The translations under genes and the position numbers were made by a program. The notes below the pieces were generated by a model that saw only the letters and a list, made by a program, of their open reading frames with translations, was not told the origin of the DNA and searched no databases. DNA of 64,000 nt from Azoarcus sp. (GTDB lineage Bacteria > Pseudomonadota > Gammaproteobacteria > Burkholderiales > Rhodocyclaceae), in assembly GCA_030656215.1 (NCBI GenBank), contig JAUSOD010000055.1:1-64000 (forward strand). Direction: 5' to 3'. Shown in pieces: positions 38,774 to 48,300 of this stretch (positions within the stretch are counted from its first letter, which is position 1; each line of letters opens with the position of its first letter).

Positions 38774-39732
38774 GGTCGAAAGCTCCCTCCAAGGGATTGC
38801 AGAAGTGCGGAGAAGTCGTCGGGCAAGGGCGAAAACCACTCCACCACGTCACCACTCGCCGGATGAACCAGGCCCAGACGGAAGGCATGCAGGGCCTGTC
38901 GCGGAAACACATCGATCAGTGGATCCAGCGGACGGCGCACGCCGTACACCGCATCCCCGACCAGCGGGTGACCCACATGCGCCATGTGTACGCGAATCTG
39001 ATGGGTGCGCCCGGTCTCCAGCCGGCACTCCACCAGCGTCACCTTGCCCAGCTGCTCGCGGACCACGTATCGTGTCAGCGCCGGGCGCCCCCCGCCGACC
39101 ACCGCCATTTTCGTTCTCTGCACCGGATGACGTGCAATGGGCGCATCCACCTCACCCGGCCGCAACACCTCACCATGCACCAGCGCCAGATAGTGGCGCT
39201 TGACCGTGCGCGCCTGCAACTGGCGGATCAGGTCGGTCTGGGCTTCGAGAGTCTTTGCCACCACCAGCAAGCCACTGGTGTCCTTGTCCAGCCGGTGCAC
39301 GATCCCCGCGCGCGGCACCCCGGCAAGTTCCGGCACATGGTGCAGCAGGGCGTTGAGCAAGGTGCCGCTCCAGTTGCCGCTGCCCGGATGCACCACCAAA
39401 CCGGCCGGCTTGTCGATCACCAGCAAGGCGGCGTCCTCGAACACGATCTGCAGCGGAATGGCTTCGGCCTGTTCCGCGCGCTCCTGTGGCAGGGGCACGG
39501 TCTCGACCAACAGGTGTTCGCCGCCCCATATTTTGTGCTTGGCATCGGGCGAACGCCCATCGACCAGGATCAGTCCGTCGCGCAGCCAAGTCTGCAGGCG
39601 GCTACGAGAGTGCTCCGGAAACATGCGTGCCAGCGCCTGATCGATGCGCAGACCCGCAAGCTCCCGCGGAATCGTCAATTCGCTGCGCGAGTCCGCAGCT
39701 TCCGCTAGGCTATAATCTTTCAGTTCATTCAC
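38770..39732 (-). CDS. rluD: 23S rRNA pseudouridine synthase
   Basis: Makes pseudouridine 1911/1915/1917 in helix 69 of 23S rRNA. It has an N-terminal S4 RNA-binding domain (LRIDQALARMFPEHSRSRLQ) and the RluA-family catalytic motif GIVHRLDKDTSGLLVVAKT. GRTHQIRVHM is also present. The start chosen is GTG at 39732 (NELKDYSLAEAAD follows), giving about 320 residues. In-frame starts at 39759 and 39783 would overlap the divergent bamD gene and are less likely. Confidence 0.92.
   Translation of the reverse strand: MNELKDYSLAEAADSRSELTIPRELAGLRIDQALARMFPEHSRSRLQTWLRDGLILVDGRSPDAKHKIWGGEHLLVETVPLPQERAEQAEAIPLQIVFEDAALLVIDKPAGLVVHPGSGNWSGTLLNALLHHVPELAGVPRAGIVHRLDKDTSGLLVVAKTLEAQTDLIRQLQARTVKRHYLALVHGEVLRPGEVDAPIARHPVQRTKMAVVGGGRPALTRYVVREQLGKVTLVECRLETGRTHQIRVHMAHVGHPLVGDAVYGVRRPLDPLIDVFPRQALHAFRLGLVHPASGDVVEWFSPLPDDFSALLQSLGGSFRP
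39711..39716 (+). promoter_or_regulatory. bamD -10 element inside rluD
   Basis: A perfect TATAAT on the plus strand 30 bases before the bamD ATG. No good -35 box is found at 16-18 bases. The element overlaps the first codons of the divergent rluD gene. Confidence 0.5.
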
Positions 39733-39745
39733 GCGAGTGTTATCG

Positions 39746-40555
39746 ATGGCCAGGTTCATCTTTGGAAGTTTAGCGGGAAACATCGCCCTGATCGGCGCTC
39801 TTGTACTCGGCGGTTGTGGTTTGCTGCCCGAACAGATCGATGAGACGGCCGGCTGGAACGCCCAGAAGCTCTATTCAGAGGCAAAATCCTCGATGAACGA
39901 GGGCGGCTATGATCAGGCGATCAAGATGTTCGAAAAGCTTGAAGCCCGCTACCCCTATGGCCGTTTTGCCCAGCAGGCGCAGATCGAGGTCGCCTACGCC
40001 TATTACAAGTCCGGCGAACCGGCACTGGCCATTGCAGCCGCCGACCGCTTCATCAAGCTCCACCCCAATCACCCGCACGTCGACTACGCCTACTATCTGA
40101 AAGGCTTGGTCAATTTCAACGAAGATCTCGGTCTGCTCGCCGGCCTGTCCAGACAGGACCTCTCCGAGCGCGACCCGCGCGGTGCGCGCGAAGCCTTCGA
40201 CACCTTCCGCGAACTGGTCACCCGCTTCCCTGAAAGCCGTTACGCCAGCGACGCCAGCCAGCGCATGCAGTACCTGGTGAATTCACTGGCTGCGCATGAA
40301 GTCCACGTCGCCCGTTACTACTACCGTCGCGGCGCCTACGTTGCCGCTGCCAACCGCGCCCAGGCCGCCATCACCAGCTATCCGCAGGCGCCGGCCAACG
40401 AAGAAGCCCTGTTTCTGCTGGTCAAGAGCTACGACGCAATGGGCATGAACGACCTGCGCGACGACGCCGACCGCGTGCTACGCAAGAACTTCCCCGACAG
40501 CGTGTATTTCGCCGGCGGCCCGAAAGACAACCGGCCGTGGTGGCAGTTGTGGTGA
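39746..40555 (+). CDS. bamD: outer membrane assembly lipoprotein BamD
   Basis: Essential lipoprotein of the BAM complex that inserts outer-membrane beta-barrel proteins. The 269-residue protein has a signal peptide with lipobox LGGC (Cys24) followed by TPR repeats (LYSEAKSSMNEGGYDQAIKMFEKLEARYP as the first, split by its two helices). It ends with GPKDNRPWWQLW. The ATG at 39746 is preferred over the GTG nine bases upstream because it gives a normal signal peptide. Confidence 0.94.
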   Translation: MARFIFGSLAGNIALIGALVLGGCGLLPEQIDETAGWNAQKLYSEAKSSMNEGGYDQAIKMFEKLEARYPYGRFAQQAQIEVAYAYYKSGEPALAIAAADRFIKLHPNHPHVDYAYYLKGLVNFNEDLGLLAGLSRQDLSERDPRGAREAFDTFRELVTRFPESRYASDASQRMQYLVNSLAAHEVHVARYYYRRGAYVAAANRAQAAITSYPQAPANEEALFLLVKSYDAMGMNDLRDDADRVLRKNFPDSVYFAGGPKDNRPWWQLW

Positions 40556-40573
40556 GCCTTGCGGGCTGATCGA

Positions 40574-40609
40574 TAAAAAAGGGCGCCCGCTGAACGGCGC
40601 CCTTTCTGT
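40574..40609 (+). terminator. bidirectional terminator between bamD and lldD
   Basis: Stem AAAGGGCGCC / GGCGCCCTTT with loop CGCTGAAC. It is flanked by an A-run before it (T-run on the minus strand) and TTTCTGTT after it. It serves the convergent bamD and lldD genes. Confidence 0.88.
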
Positions 40610-40659
40610 TGATGCACAGCGACTGACTCAAACCCTCCCACCAAGAAGCACGCTTTGTG

Positions 40660-41817
40660 CTATTCCGCCAGCGGATACGTCCCCGGCACCAGAATGTCGC
40701 GCCCCACCTGACGGATATCGGTGTGCCCGCAAAAGGCCATCGTGATATCCAGCTCGCGACCGATGATCTCGAGGCATTTGCTCACCCCCTCCTCGCCCAT
40801 CGCCCCCAGGCCATAGAGGAAAGGCCGCCCGATCAGCGTTCCCTTTGCGCCCAGCGCAACCGCCTTGAGCACGTCCTGGCCGCTGCGGATACCGCCATCC
40901 ATCCACACCTCGATACGCTCGCCCACTGCATCGACGATGCCTGGCAGCGCATGAATCGAGGACGGGGCGCCGTCGAGTTGGCGCCCACCGTGATTGGACA
41001 CGATCAGCGCATCGGCACCGCTGTCGGCGGCGAGCCGCGCATCCTCGGCGTCCATGATGCCCTTCAGGATCAGCTTGCCACCCCACAGCTTCTTCACCCA
41101 TTCGACGTCGGCCCAGCTCAGCGCCGGATCGAACTGCTCAGCCGTCCAGCTCGCCAGCGAGGACATATCGCCCACACCCTTCGCATGCCCAACGATATTG
41201 CCGAAACTGCGCCGCTTCGTGCCCAGCATGCCGAGGCACCAGCGCGGCTTGGTGGCGAGGTTGATCAGGTTCGCGATCGTCGGCCGCGGCGGAGCGGAGA
41301 GACCGTTCTTGATGTCCTTGTGGCGCTGGCCGAGGATCTGCAGGTCCAGGGTCAGCATCAGCGCCGAGCAATTTGCCGCGCGGGCGCGCTCGATGAGGCG
41401 TTCGATGAAGCCGCGGTCGCGCATCATGTACACCTGAAACCAGAACGGCGCCGTGGTGTGGCCGGCGATATCCTCGATCGAGCAGATGCTCATCGTCGAC
41501 AGCGTGAAGGGGATGCCGAACTTCTCCGCCGCACGTGCAGCAAGGATCTCGCCGTCGGCGTGCTGCATGCCGGTGAGCCCGGTGGGGGCAATCGCCACCG
41601 GCATCGCCACCGCCTGCCCCGCCATCGTGGTGCGCAGGCTGCGCCCCTCCATGTTCACCGCTACCCGCTGGCGTAGCTTGATCGCCTGAAAATCGCTTTC
41701 GTTGGCGCGGTAGGTGGATTCAGTCCATGAGCCGGAATCGGCGTAGTCGTAGAACATGCGCGGCACCCGTCGCTCGGCGAGTTGGCGCAGATCTTCAATG
41801 CAGGTAATGGCGGCCAT
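40660..41817 (-). CDS. lldD: L-lactate dehydrogenase (FMN-dependent)
   Basis: A 385-residue FMN alpha-hydroxyacid dehydrogenase that feeds electrons from L-lactate to the quinone pool. It has PVAIAPTGLTGM near residue 80, the FMN/substrate region FQVYMMRDR, the catalytic His in SNHGGRQLDG and the phosphate site DGGIRSGQDVLKA, then IGRPFLYG. Mandelate dehydrogenase is a close homologue and cannot be excluded. It follows a LysR-type regulator gene on the same strand with a repeat-bearing 131-base gap. Confidence 0.87.
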   Translation of the reverse strand: MAAITCIEDLRQLAERRVPRMFYDYADSGSWTESTYRANESDFQAIKLRQRVAVNMEGRSLRTTMAGQAVAMPVAIAPTGLTGMQHADGEILAARAAEKFGIPFTLSTMSICSIEDIAGHTTAPFWFQVYMMRDRGFIERLIERARAANCSALMLTLDLQILGQRHKDIKNGLSAPPRPTIANLINLATKPRWCLGMLGTKRRSFGNIVGHAKGVGDMSSLASWTAEQFDPALSWADVEWVKKLWGGKLILKGIMDAEDARLAADSGADALIVSNHGGRQLDGAPSSIHALPGIVDAVGERIEVWMDGGIRSGQDVLKAVALGAKGTLIGRPFLYGLGAMGEEGVSKCLEIIGRELDITMAFCGHTDIRQVGRDILVPGTYPLAE

Positions 41818-41868
41818 GGTTTGTCTCCGTATCTTTTGTTGGGGCTTCAAGGTTCAAACGGGGTGATC

Positions 41869-41912
41869 TCAATGGGGTCGCGGACTCCATTGATCTCCCG
41901 AATCAATGGAGT
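41869..41912. repeat. triple inverted/direct repeat between lysR-type gene and lldD
   Basis: Three copies of one 11-base unit: TCAATGGGGTC (41869-41879), its inverse GACTCCATTGA (41883-41893), and ATCAATGGAGT (41902-41912). The first two can pair with a 3-base loop and the last two pair perfectly with a 7-base loop, so two exclusive hairpins are possible. The unit resembles dispersed REP-like palindromes of the CAATGGGGTCTGACCCC type. Confidence 0.65.
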
Positions 41913-41948
41913 CTGACCTGATTGAAACCGGCGCAGGCGGAGGAATTT

Positions 41949-42869
41949 TCAGGTCAGCCGCGAAAGAAGCTCCACCGCCTCTTGTTCGGCAGTGCGGCTC
42001 GTCTCGCGCAGCCAGTGGGCGAAGGTTGCGGCCGGGCCTTGCGGCGTGGCAGTGGCGATGTAGTACTGGGTTCGTGCCGGTGCGCGGATTCCGAACAGTG
42101 GCACGAGGCTGCCGGCCTGCAGCCAGGCACGCGCCAGCGACGGCCGGCCGGGTGCCACCCCCTGCCCGCTCGCCGCGGCCTCTAGCAGCAAACCGAGATC
42201 GACCAGACGCGGGCCCGACGCAGGTTCCTCGCGAGCGCCAAGCCCGGCGGCCTCGAACAGCGGCATCCACGACTCGAGCGGGGTACGCAGCAGCGGCAGG
42301 CGGTCGAGATCGACAGCCCCGTTGAGTGGCTCGAAAGCGGCGAGCAGCCCGGGAGCCGCCATCGGCACCACACAGTCGTTCATCAGCACGTCGCCACCAT
42401 GAGCAGCGCTATCGCCATGTCGCACCTCAAGCTGGGCATCGCCACCGCCCTGATCGAGGTAGGGCACGCTGAGCACGATTTCGAGCTCGATCTGCGGCTG
42501 GGCACGGGTGAAGGACGCAAGCGCCGGCACCAGAATCTGGCGCGCGAAGGTCGGCGGGACACACACCCGCAGGCGCTCCACCCGTTGTGCCGAACGCCGG
42601 TGCAGCGGCATCGCCGCCAGCAGCCCGAGCGCGGCACGGACCTGCTCGAGATACTCCTTACCCACCGCGGTCAGCCCCAGCGTCTTGCCGCCCCGGTTGA
42701 GCAGGCTGGCGCCGAGCAGCTCTTCAACCGTCGCCAGGCGCTTGCTGACTGCACTCGCGGTTACATTCAGTTCGTCTGCCGCACGCTCGAAACTGCCCAG
42801 GCGCGCCGCCGCCTCGAAGGCGCGCAAGCCATCGATCGAAGGGAAGCGGACATCGGAAAGAGGATGCAT
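41949..42869 (-). CDS. LysR-family transcriptional regulator (GcvA-like)
   Basis: A 306-residue LTTR. The N-terminal winged HTH is SIDGLRAFEAAARLGSFERAADELNVTASAVSKRLATVE (in overlapping parts, residues about 10-50), followed by a periplasmic-binding-fold effector domain. It lies upstream of lldD on the same strand and downstream of glcB. It may control lldD or glcB; the effector is unknown. The ATG at 42869 matches the usual short N-terminus. Confidence 0.88.
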   Translation of the reverse strand: MHPLSDVRFPSIDGLRAFEAAARLGSFERAADELNVTASAVSKRLATVEELLGASLLNRGGKTLGLTAVGKEYLEQVRAALGLLAAMPLHRRSAQRVERLRVCVPPTFARQILVPALASFTRAQPQIELEIVLSVPYLDQGGGDAQLEVRHGDSAAHGGDVLMNDCVVPMAAPGLLAAFEPLNGAVDLDRLPLLRTPLESWMPLFEAAGLGAREEPASGPRLVDLGLLLEAAASGQGVAPGRPSLARAWLQAGSLVPLFGIRAPARTQYYIATATPQGPAATFAHWLRETSRTAEQEAVELLSRLT

Positions 42870-42956
42870 GTCGGGTTGCGGCTCCGGTCGTCGTACCGGG
42901 GAAAGGCTAGCACGGTCCTCGCAGCTGCGCGCCCGGTCATGCAACGGGTCAGGTCG

Positions 42957-42983
42957 AAAAAAAGCCGGCCCCTCAGGGCCGGC
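42957..42983 (-). terminator. terminator after glcB
   Basis: Stem GCCGGCCC / GGGCCGGC with a 4-base loop, followed on the minus strand by seven T. It lies 22 bases beyond the malate synthase stop, the strongest intrinsic terminator in this part. Confidence 0.93.
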
Positions 42984-43005
42984 ATCCACACTGACTGACA
43001 GCAGA

Positions 43006-45183
43006 TCAGCGCTTGGCCTTGAACACCTGACGATAGTGGTGCAGCAGGGGTTCGGTATAGCCGCTGGGCTGAACGCAACCTTCGAAGATCAGGTCGCGTG
43101 CCGCACGGAAGGCGACCGACGCGCCGACGTTCGGCGCCATCGGACGATAGGCCGGGTCTCCCGCGTTCTGGCCATCGACCACCGCCGCCATGCGGCGCAG
43201 GGTCTCCTCCACTTGCTCGGTCGTGACCACGCCGTGGCGCAGCCAGTTGGCGATATGCTGGCTGGAGATGCGCAGCGTGGCGCGGTCTTCCATCAGGCCG
43301 ACGTTGTTGATGTCGGGCACCTTGGAGCAGCCCACACCCTGCTCGACCCAGCGCACCACGTAACCGAGGATGCCCTGGCAGTTGTTATCGAGCTCTTGCT
43401 GGCGCTCCTCGTCACTCCACTTGGCCTCGGCCACCACCGGTACCGTGAGCAGGCCGGTCAGCAGCGCATCGTGCTCGGCATTGAGATCGATCTTCTCCAG
43501 TTCCTGCTGCACCGCAGTAACGCTCACCTGGTGGTAATGCAGTGCGTGCAGCACGGCGGCGGTTGGCGACGGCACCCAGGCAGTGTTGGCACCGGCCTTC
43601 GGGTGGCCGATCTTCTGCTCGAGCATGGCCGCCATCAGGTCGGGCATGGCCCACATGCCCTTGCCGATCTGCGCCTTGCCACGCAGGCCGCAGGCCAGGC
43701 CGACCAGCACGTTGCTGCGCTCGTAAGCCTGGATCCAGGCGCTCGACTTCATGTCACCCTTGCGCATCATCGGGCCAGCTTCCATCGCGGTGTGCATCTC
43801 GTCGCCGGTGCGGTCGAGAAAGCCGGTGTTGATGAAGGCTACGCGATGCTTGGCCGCAGCGATGCAGGCCTTGAGGTTGACGCTGGTGCGGCGCTCCTCG
43901 TCCATGATCCCCATCTTCATCGCGTAGCGCGGCAGGCCGAGCAGATCCTCGACCCGGCCGAACAGTTCGTCGGCGAACGCGACCTCGGCCGGGCCGTGCA
44001 TCTTGGGCTTCACGATGTACATGCTGCCGGTACGCGAATTGCCCTTGCGCGCACGGTCGTGCAGCGAGATCAGGGTGGTGACCACGCCGTCGAGGATGCC
44101 TTCCGGGATCTCGTGGCCTTCGCCATCTATGATCGCCGGGTTGGTCATCAGGTGACCGACGTTGCGGATGAACAGCAGCGCGCGACCATGCAGACGCAGC
44201 GCCGAACCGTCCGCGGCGGTGTATTCGCGATCGGGGTTGAGGCGGCGGGTGATGGTCTTGTCGCCCTTGGCCACTTCTTCGGTCAGCGTACCCTGCATCA
44301 GGCCGAGCCAGTTGCGATACACCACCACCTTGTCCTCGGCATCGACGGCGGCGATCGAATCCTCGCAGTCCATGATGGTCGACAGCGCGGCTTCCATCAG
44401 CAGATCATTCACCCCGGCGGCGTCGGACTTGCCGACCAGGCCATTGCGGTCGATCTGGATCTCGATGTGGAGACCGTTATTCTTGAGCAGCACCGCGGTG
44501 GGTGCAGCGGCATCGCCCTGGAAGCCGGCGAACCTCTCCGCCTGCTGCAGGCCGACCGTGGTGCCGTTCTTGAGCGTGACCGCGAGCTGACCGCCGACCA
44601 CCGCGTAGGCGCCAGCATCGACATGCGAGGCGCTGGCAAGCGGTGCAGCCTGATCGAGCACCTGACGGGCGAAGGCGATGACCTTGGCACCACGTACCGG
44701 GTTATAGCCCTTGGTGATCTCGGCTCCGTCGGTCTGCGCGATGGCATCGGTACCGTACAGCGCGTCGTACAGCGAGCCCCAGCGCGCATTGGCGGCATTC
44801 AGCGCGTAGCGCGCGTTCATCACCGGCACCACGAGCTGCGGACCGGCTTGCGAGGTGATCTCGCTGTCGACGTTGGTGGTATCGACGCTGACCTCGGCCG
44901 GCACTGGCTGCAGGTAACCGATCGATTGCAGGAAGGCACGGTAGCCACCCATGTTTTCAATCGGGCCCGGGCGGGCACGGTGCCAGCCGTCGAGTTCCGC
45001 CTGCAGGCGGTCACGCTCTGCAAGCAGGGCCCGGTTCTTCGGTGCAAGTTCGTGCACCAATGTGTCGAAGCCGGCCCAGAAGGCGGCAACATCGACACCG
45101 GTACCCGGCAGCGCTTCGGTTTCGATGAATTGCTTGAGCTCGGCCGCCACCTGCAGGCGCCCACATTGCACTCTTTCGGTCAT
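43006..45183 (-). CDS. glcB: malate synthase G
   Basis: Condenses glyoxylate with acetyl-CoA to malate. The 725-residue monomeric G form is recognised by [19 protein letters not shown] at the N-terminus, the Mg-binding region [20 protein letters not shown], and the C-terminal [20 protein letters not shown] with SSQHIANWL. It serves two-carbon or glycolate growth, or the glyoxylate shunt; no isocitrate lyase is in the window. It lies 129 bases after the oxidoreductase gene. Confidence 0.96.
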   Translation of the reverse strand: MTERVQCGRLQVAAELKQFIETEALPGTGVDVAAFWAGFDTLVHELAPKNRALLAERDRLQAELDGWHRARPGPIENMGGYRAFLQSIGYLQPVPAEVSVDTTNVDSEITSQAGPQLVVPVMNARYALNAANARWGSLYDALYGTDAIAQTDGAEITKGYNPVRGAKVIAFARQVLDQAAPLASASHVDAGAYAVVGGQLAVTLKNGTTVGLQQAERFAGFQGDAAAPTAVLLKNNGLHIEIQIDRNGLVGKSDAAGVNDLLMEAALSTIMDCEDSIAAVDAEDKVVVYRNWLGLMQGTLTEEVAKGDKTITRRLNPDREYTAADGSALRLHGRALLFIRNVGHLMTNPAIIDGEGHEIPEGILDGVVTTLISLHDRARKGNSRTGSMYIVKPKMHGPAEVAFADELFGRVEDLLGLPRYAMKMGIMDEERRTSVNLKACIAAAKHRVAFINTGFLDRTGDEMHTAMEAGPMMRKGDMKSSAWIQAYERSNVLVGLACGLRGKAQIGKGMWAMPDLMAAMLEQKIGHPKAGANTAWVPSPTAAVLHALHYHQVSVTAVQQELEKIDLNAEHDALLTGLLTVPVVAEAKWSDEERQQELDNNCQGILGYVVRWVEQGVGCSKVPDINNVGLMEDRATLRISSQHIANWLRHGVVTTEQVEETLRRMAAVVDGQNAGDPAYRPMAPNVGASVAFRAARDLIFEGCVQPSGYTEPLLHHYRQVFKAKR

Positions 45184-45312
45184 GTCTCTCATTCTCTCGT
45201 TGTCGTTGATCTGGGGGCTTGTGCTTCCAGCCCGTGGCTGCGCCCCGGTTCTGCCCGGTGCTGTTGCCGCGCCAATGCGCAAGGATAAACGCTCACCGGC
45301 TTTGCGGGTAGA

Positions 45313-48300
45313 TCAACGGGACACAACGACCCGAATTGCCTGCAATCCATCGCGTCCGCGAGTGGCCTCGATCAGCCGCAAAACAGTGGGACTGGAGCTG
45401 AGATCAAGGCCGAGCGCGTGCGCCAGGGCACGCTCCTTCAGTTTTGCCGCACGCAGGTTGGCCAGCTTGACGTGGCCAAATCCGCGTATGCCTTCGGCGA
45501 GTGCCGCAAGCTCCACCGCCTGATCGAGCGTTTCGGCGCTTAGCCGCGGCAGCAGCGCACGAATCATCTGCGCGTAGTCGTGCGCCAACTCGCGCTCCAT
45601 GCGACGCTCGTCGGTGCGTCCGAAGATATCCAGCACCGTAGCGCGCAACACCTTGCCACGCGCCAGCAAGCGCAGCAAAGGCATCAGCCTCGGGCCGAAC
45701 TCTAACTTGCGCGGACGGCCATCGGCACCGGTACGCGCAAGCAAGGGCGGCGCCATATGGAAACGCAGACTGAAATCGCCCTCGAACTGCTGCTGCAGAT
45801 CAGCCTCGAAGCGGCCGTCGGTGTACAGCCGCGCCACCTCGTATTCGTCCTTGATCGCGAGCAGTTGGCTGTACACCCGGGCAACGGTCGCGGTCAGGGG
45901 CAACGCAGCTCCTGCATCGACGCAGCGGCGCTCGGCCGCCTCGGTCTCGTGCACCAGGGCCGCATAGCGCTCGGCATAGGCCGCGTTCTGGTAGGCGGTG
46001 AGATGCGCGACCTTGCGTTCGACCAGTGCAGCCAGATCCTCTTCAGCCCTGCCCCCTTCCGCCCTGCCCCCTTCCGCCGCACCCAAGCCAGACTGTGCAA
46101 GCGTGTCCGGCCCATGCACGAGCGCGTCGAGGGCCTGCGGATCGGCTGCTGCCAGCCGTCCGAGGCTGAACGCGGTCAGGTTGTTGGCCACCGCTACGCC
46201 ATTGAGTTCGATCGCACGCGCTAGCGCCGCGAACGACACCGGCACCAGCCCGAGTTGCCACGCAAACCCGAGCAGCAGGATGTTGGCGCCGATGGTGTCG
46301 CCCAGCAGGCGCACCGACAGGGCCTGCGCATCGCAGGTCTGCAACTGACCGTCGCCAGCGGCAAAGCGGATCTTGTCGAGCAGCGCATCGACATGGAGGT
46401 CGGCGCCGGGGTCGAGCACGAACTTCGCGGTCTGGATCTCGTGCAGGTTGGCGACCACCCGGGTGCGCCCGTGCTTGATCGTCCGCAGCGCATCGTCGCT
46501 CGCCCCTACCACCAGATCGCAGGCAATCAGCGCATCGGCCTGCTGGGTGTCGATCCGCACCTGATTGAGCGCCGCCGGCTCCATCGCCAGACGCACGAAG
46601 GACAGCACCTGACCGCCCTTCTGCGCAAAGCCCATGAAATCAAGCACCGAGGCCGACTTGCCCTCGAGGTGAGCCGCCATCGTGACCAGCGCGCCCACCG
46701 TGACCACGCCGGTGCCGCCCACGCCGGTCACCAGCAGGTCGTACGGCCCGCTCCAGTCGTGCATCGCCGGCAGCGGCAGATCGGCCACGCGGGCAGCGAG
46801 TTGCGCTTCGTCGACGGCGGCGCCGACCGCCTTGCGCACCCTGCCGCCAATCACCGACACGAAACTTGGGCAGAAGCCGCCAACACAAGAATAATCTTTG
46901 TTGCACGAGGACTGGTCGATCATCCGCTTGCGCCCGAACGGCGTGTCGAGCGGGATGATGGACAGGCAGTTCGACTGTTTGCCGCAATCGCCGCAGCCCT
47001 CGCACACCGCCGCGTTGATGAACACCCGGCGATCCGGGTCGGGGTAGGCCTTCTTCTTCCTGCGCCGGCGCTTCTCGGCGGCGCAGGTCTGATCGTAGAT
47101 CAGCACCGTCACCCCCTTCACTTCGCGCAGCTCGCGCTGCACCGCGTCGAGCTCGCTGCGGTGGTGAAAGGTGGTGCCGCGCGGGAACAGGCCCTCGTGA
47201 CCATCGTATTTTTCCGGCTCGTCGCTGACCACCACCACCCGGCGCGCGCCCTCGGCCTCGACCTGGCGCGCGATTCCGTCCACGGTCACGGTGCCGTCCA
47301 CCGGCTGGCCGCCGGTCATCGCCACCGCGTCGTTGTAAAGGATCTTGTAGGTCACGTTGGTGGCGGCGGCGATGGACTGGCGGATGGCGAGAAAGCCAGA
47401 ATGGAAATAAGTACCGTCGCCCAGGTTCTGGAACACGTGCTGGGTGCGGGTAAAACCCGAATGCGCCACCCAGTCCACACCCTCGCCGCCCATCTGGATC
47501 AGGCCGGTGGTTTCGCGGTCGGGCATCCACGAGGCCATGAAGTGGCAGCCGATGCCGGCCTGCGCGTGCGAGCCCTCGGGCACGCGGGTGGAGGTATTGT
47601 GCGGACAGCCGGAACAGAAATACGGCACCCGCCGCACCCCGTCGGCCACGTTGGACAGCAGTTGCGGCGCCGTGAAATCAACCACGTGCTCGCGCCGGTC
47701 GAGCAGCGGGCGGTGCGCGGCCAGCCACTCGGCAATCACCGGCATTACCCGCGACGGGCGCAGCTCGCCCAGCGCCGACAGCAGCGGCGCGCCGCACTGA
47801 CCGGTCTTGCCGATCACCACCGGACGCGCACCCGCATCCAGGTTGTAGAACAGGTTCTTGATCTGCTGCTCGACCACCGGGCCCTTTTCCTCGACCACCA
47901 GGATCTCCTTCAGCCCGCGGGCGAAGTCGCACATCCGCCCGGCTTCGAGCGGAAAGCTCAACCCCACCTTGTACAGGCGGATGCCATTGGCCTCGAGATC
48001 GGCAACGCCAAGGCCGAGTCGGCGCAGGGCCTCGAGCAGGTCGAGATGAGCTTTGCCGCAGGTGACGATGCCGATGTCCGCCTGCCCCGCCGGACACACC
48101 AGGCGGTCGATCGAGTTCGCCCGGGCGAAGGCGCGCACCGCATCGAGCTTGGCCGCCAGGCGCTGCTCGATGACCAGGCTGGGCAGGTCTGGCCAGCGGT
48201 AATGCAGGCCACCCGGCGGCGGTGTGAACTCGACCGGCGCATCGAAGCGCACCCGGATCGCATCGAGGTCGACGGTGGAACCGCTCTCCACTGTCTCCGA

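Noticed and set aside
42508-45288. Plus-strand open frame of 926 codons opposite malate synthase G
   Set aside because: Antisense shadow; the minus-strand gene is certain and no start site is convincing.
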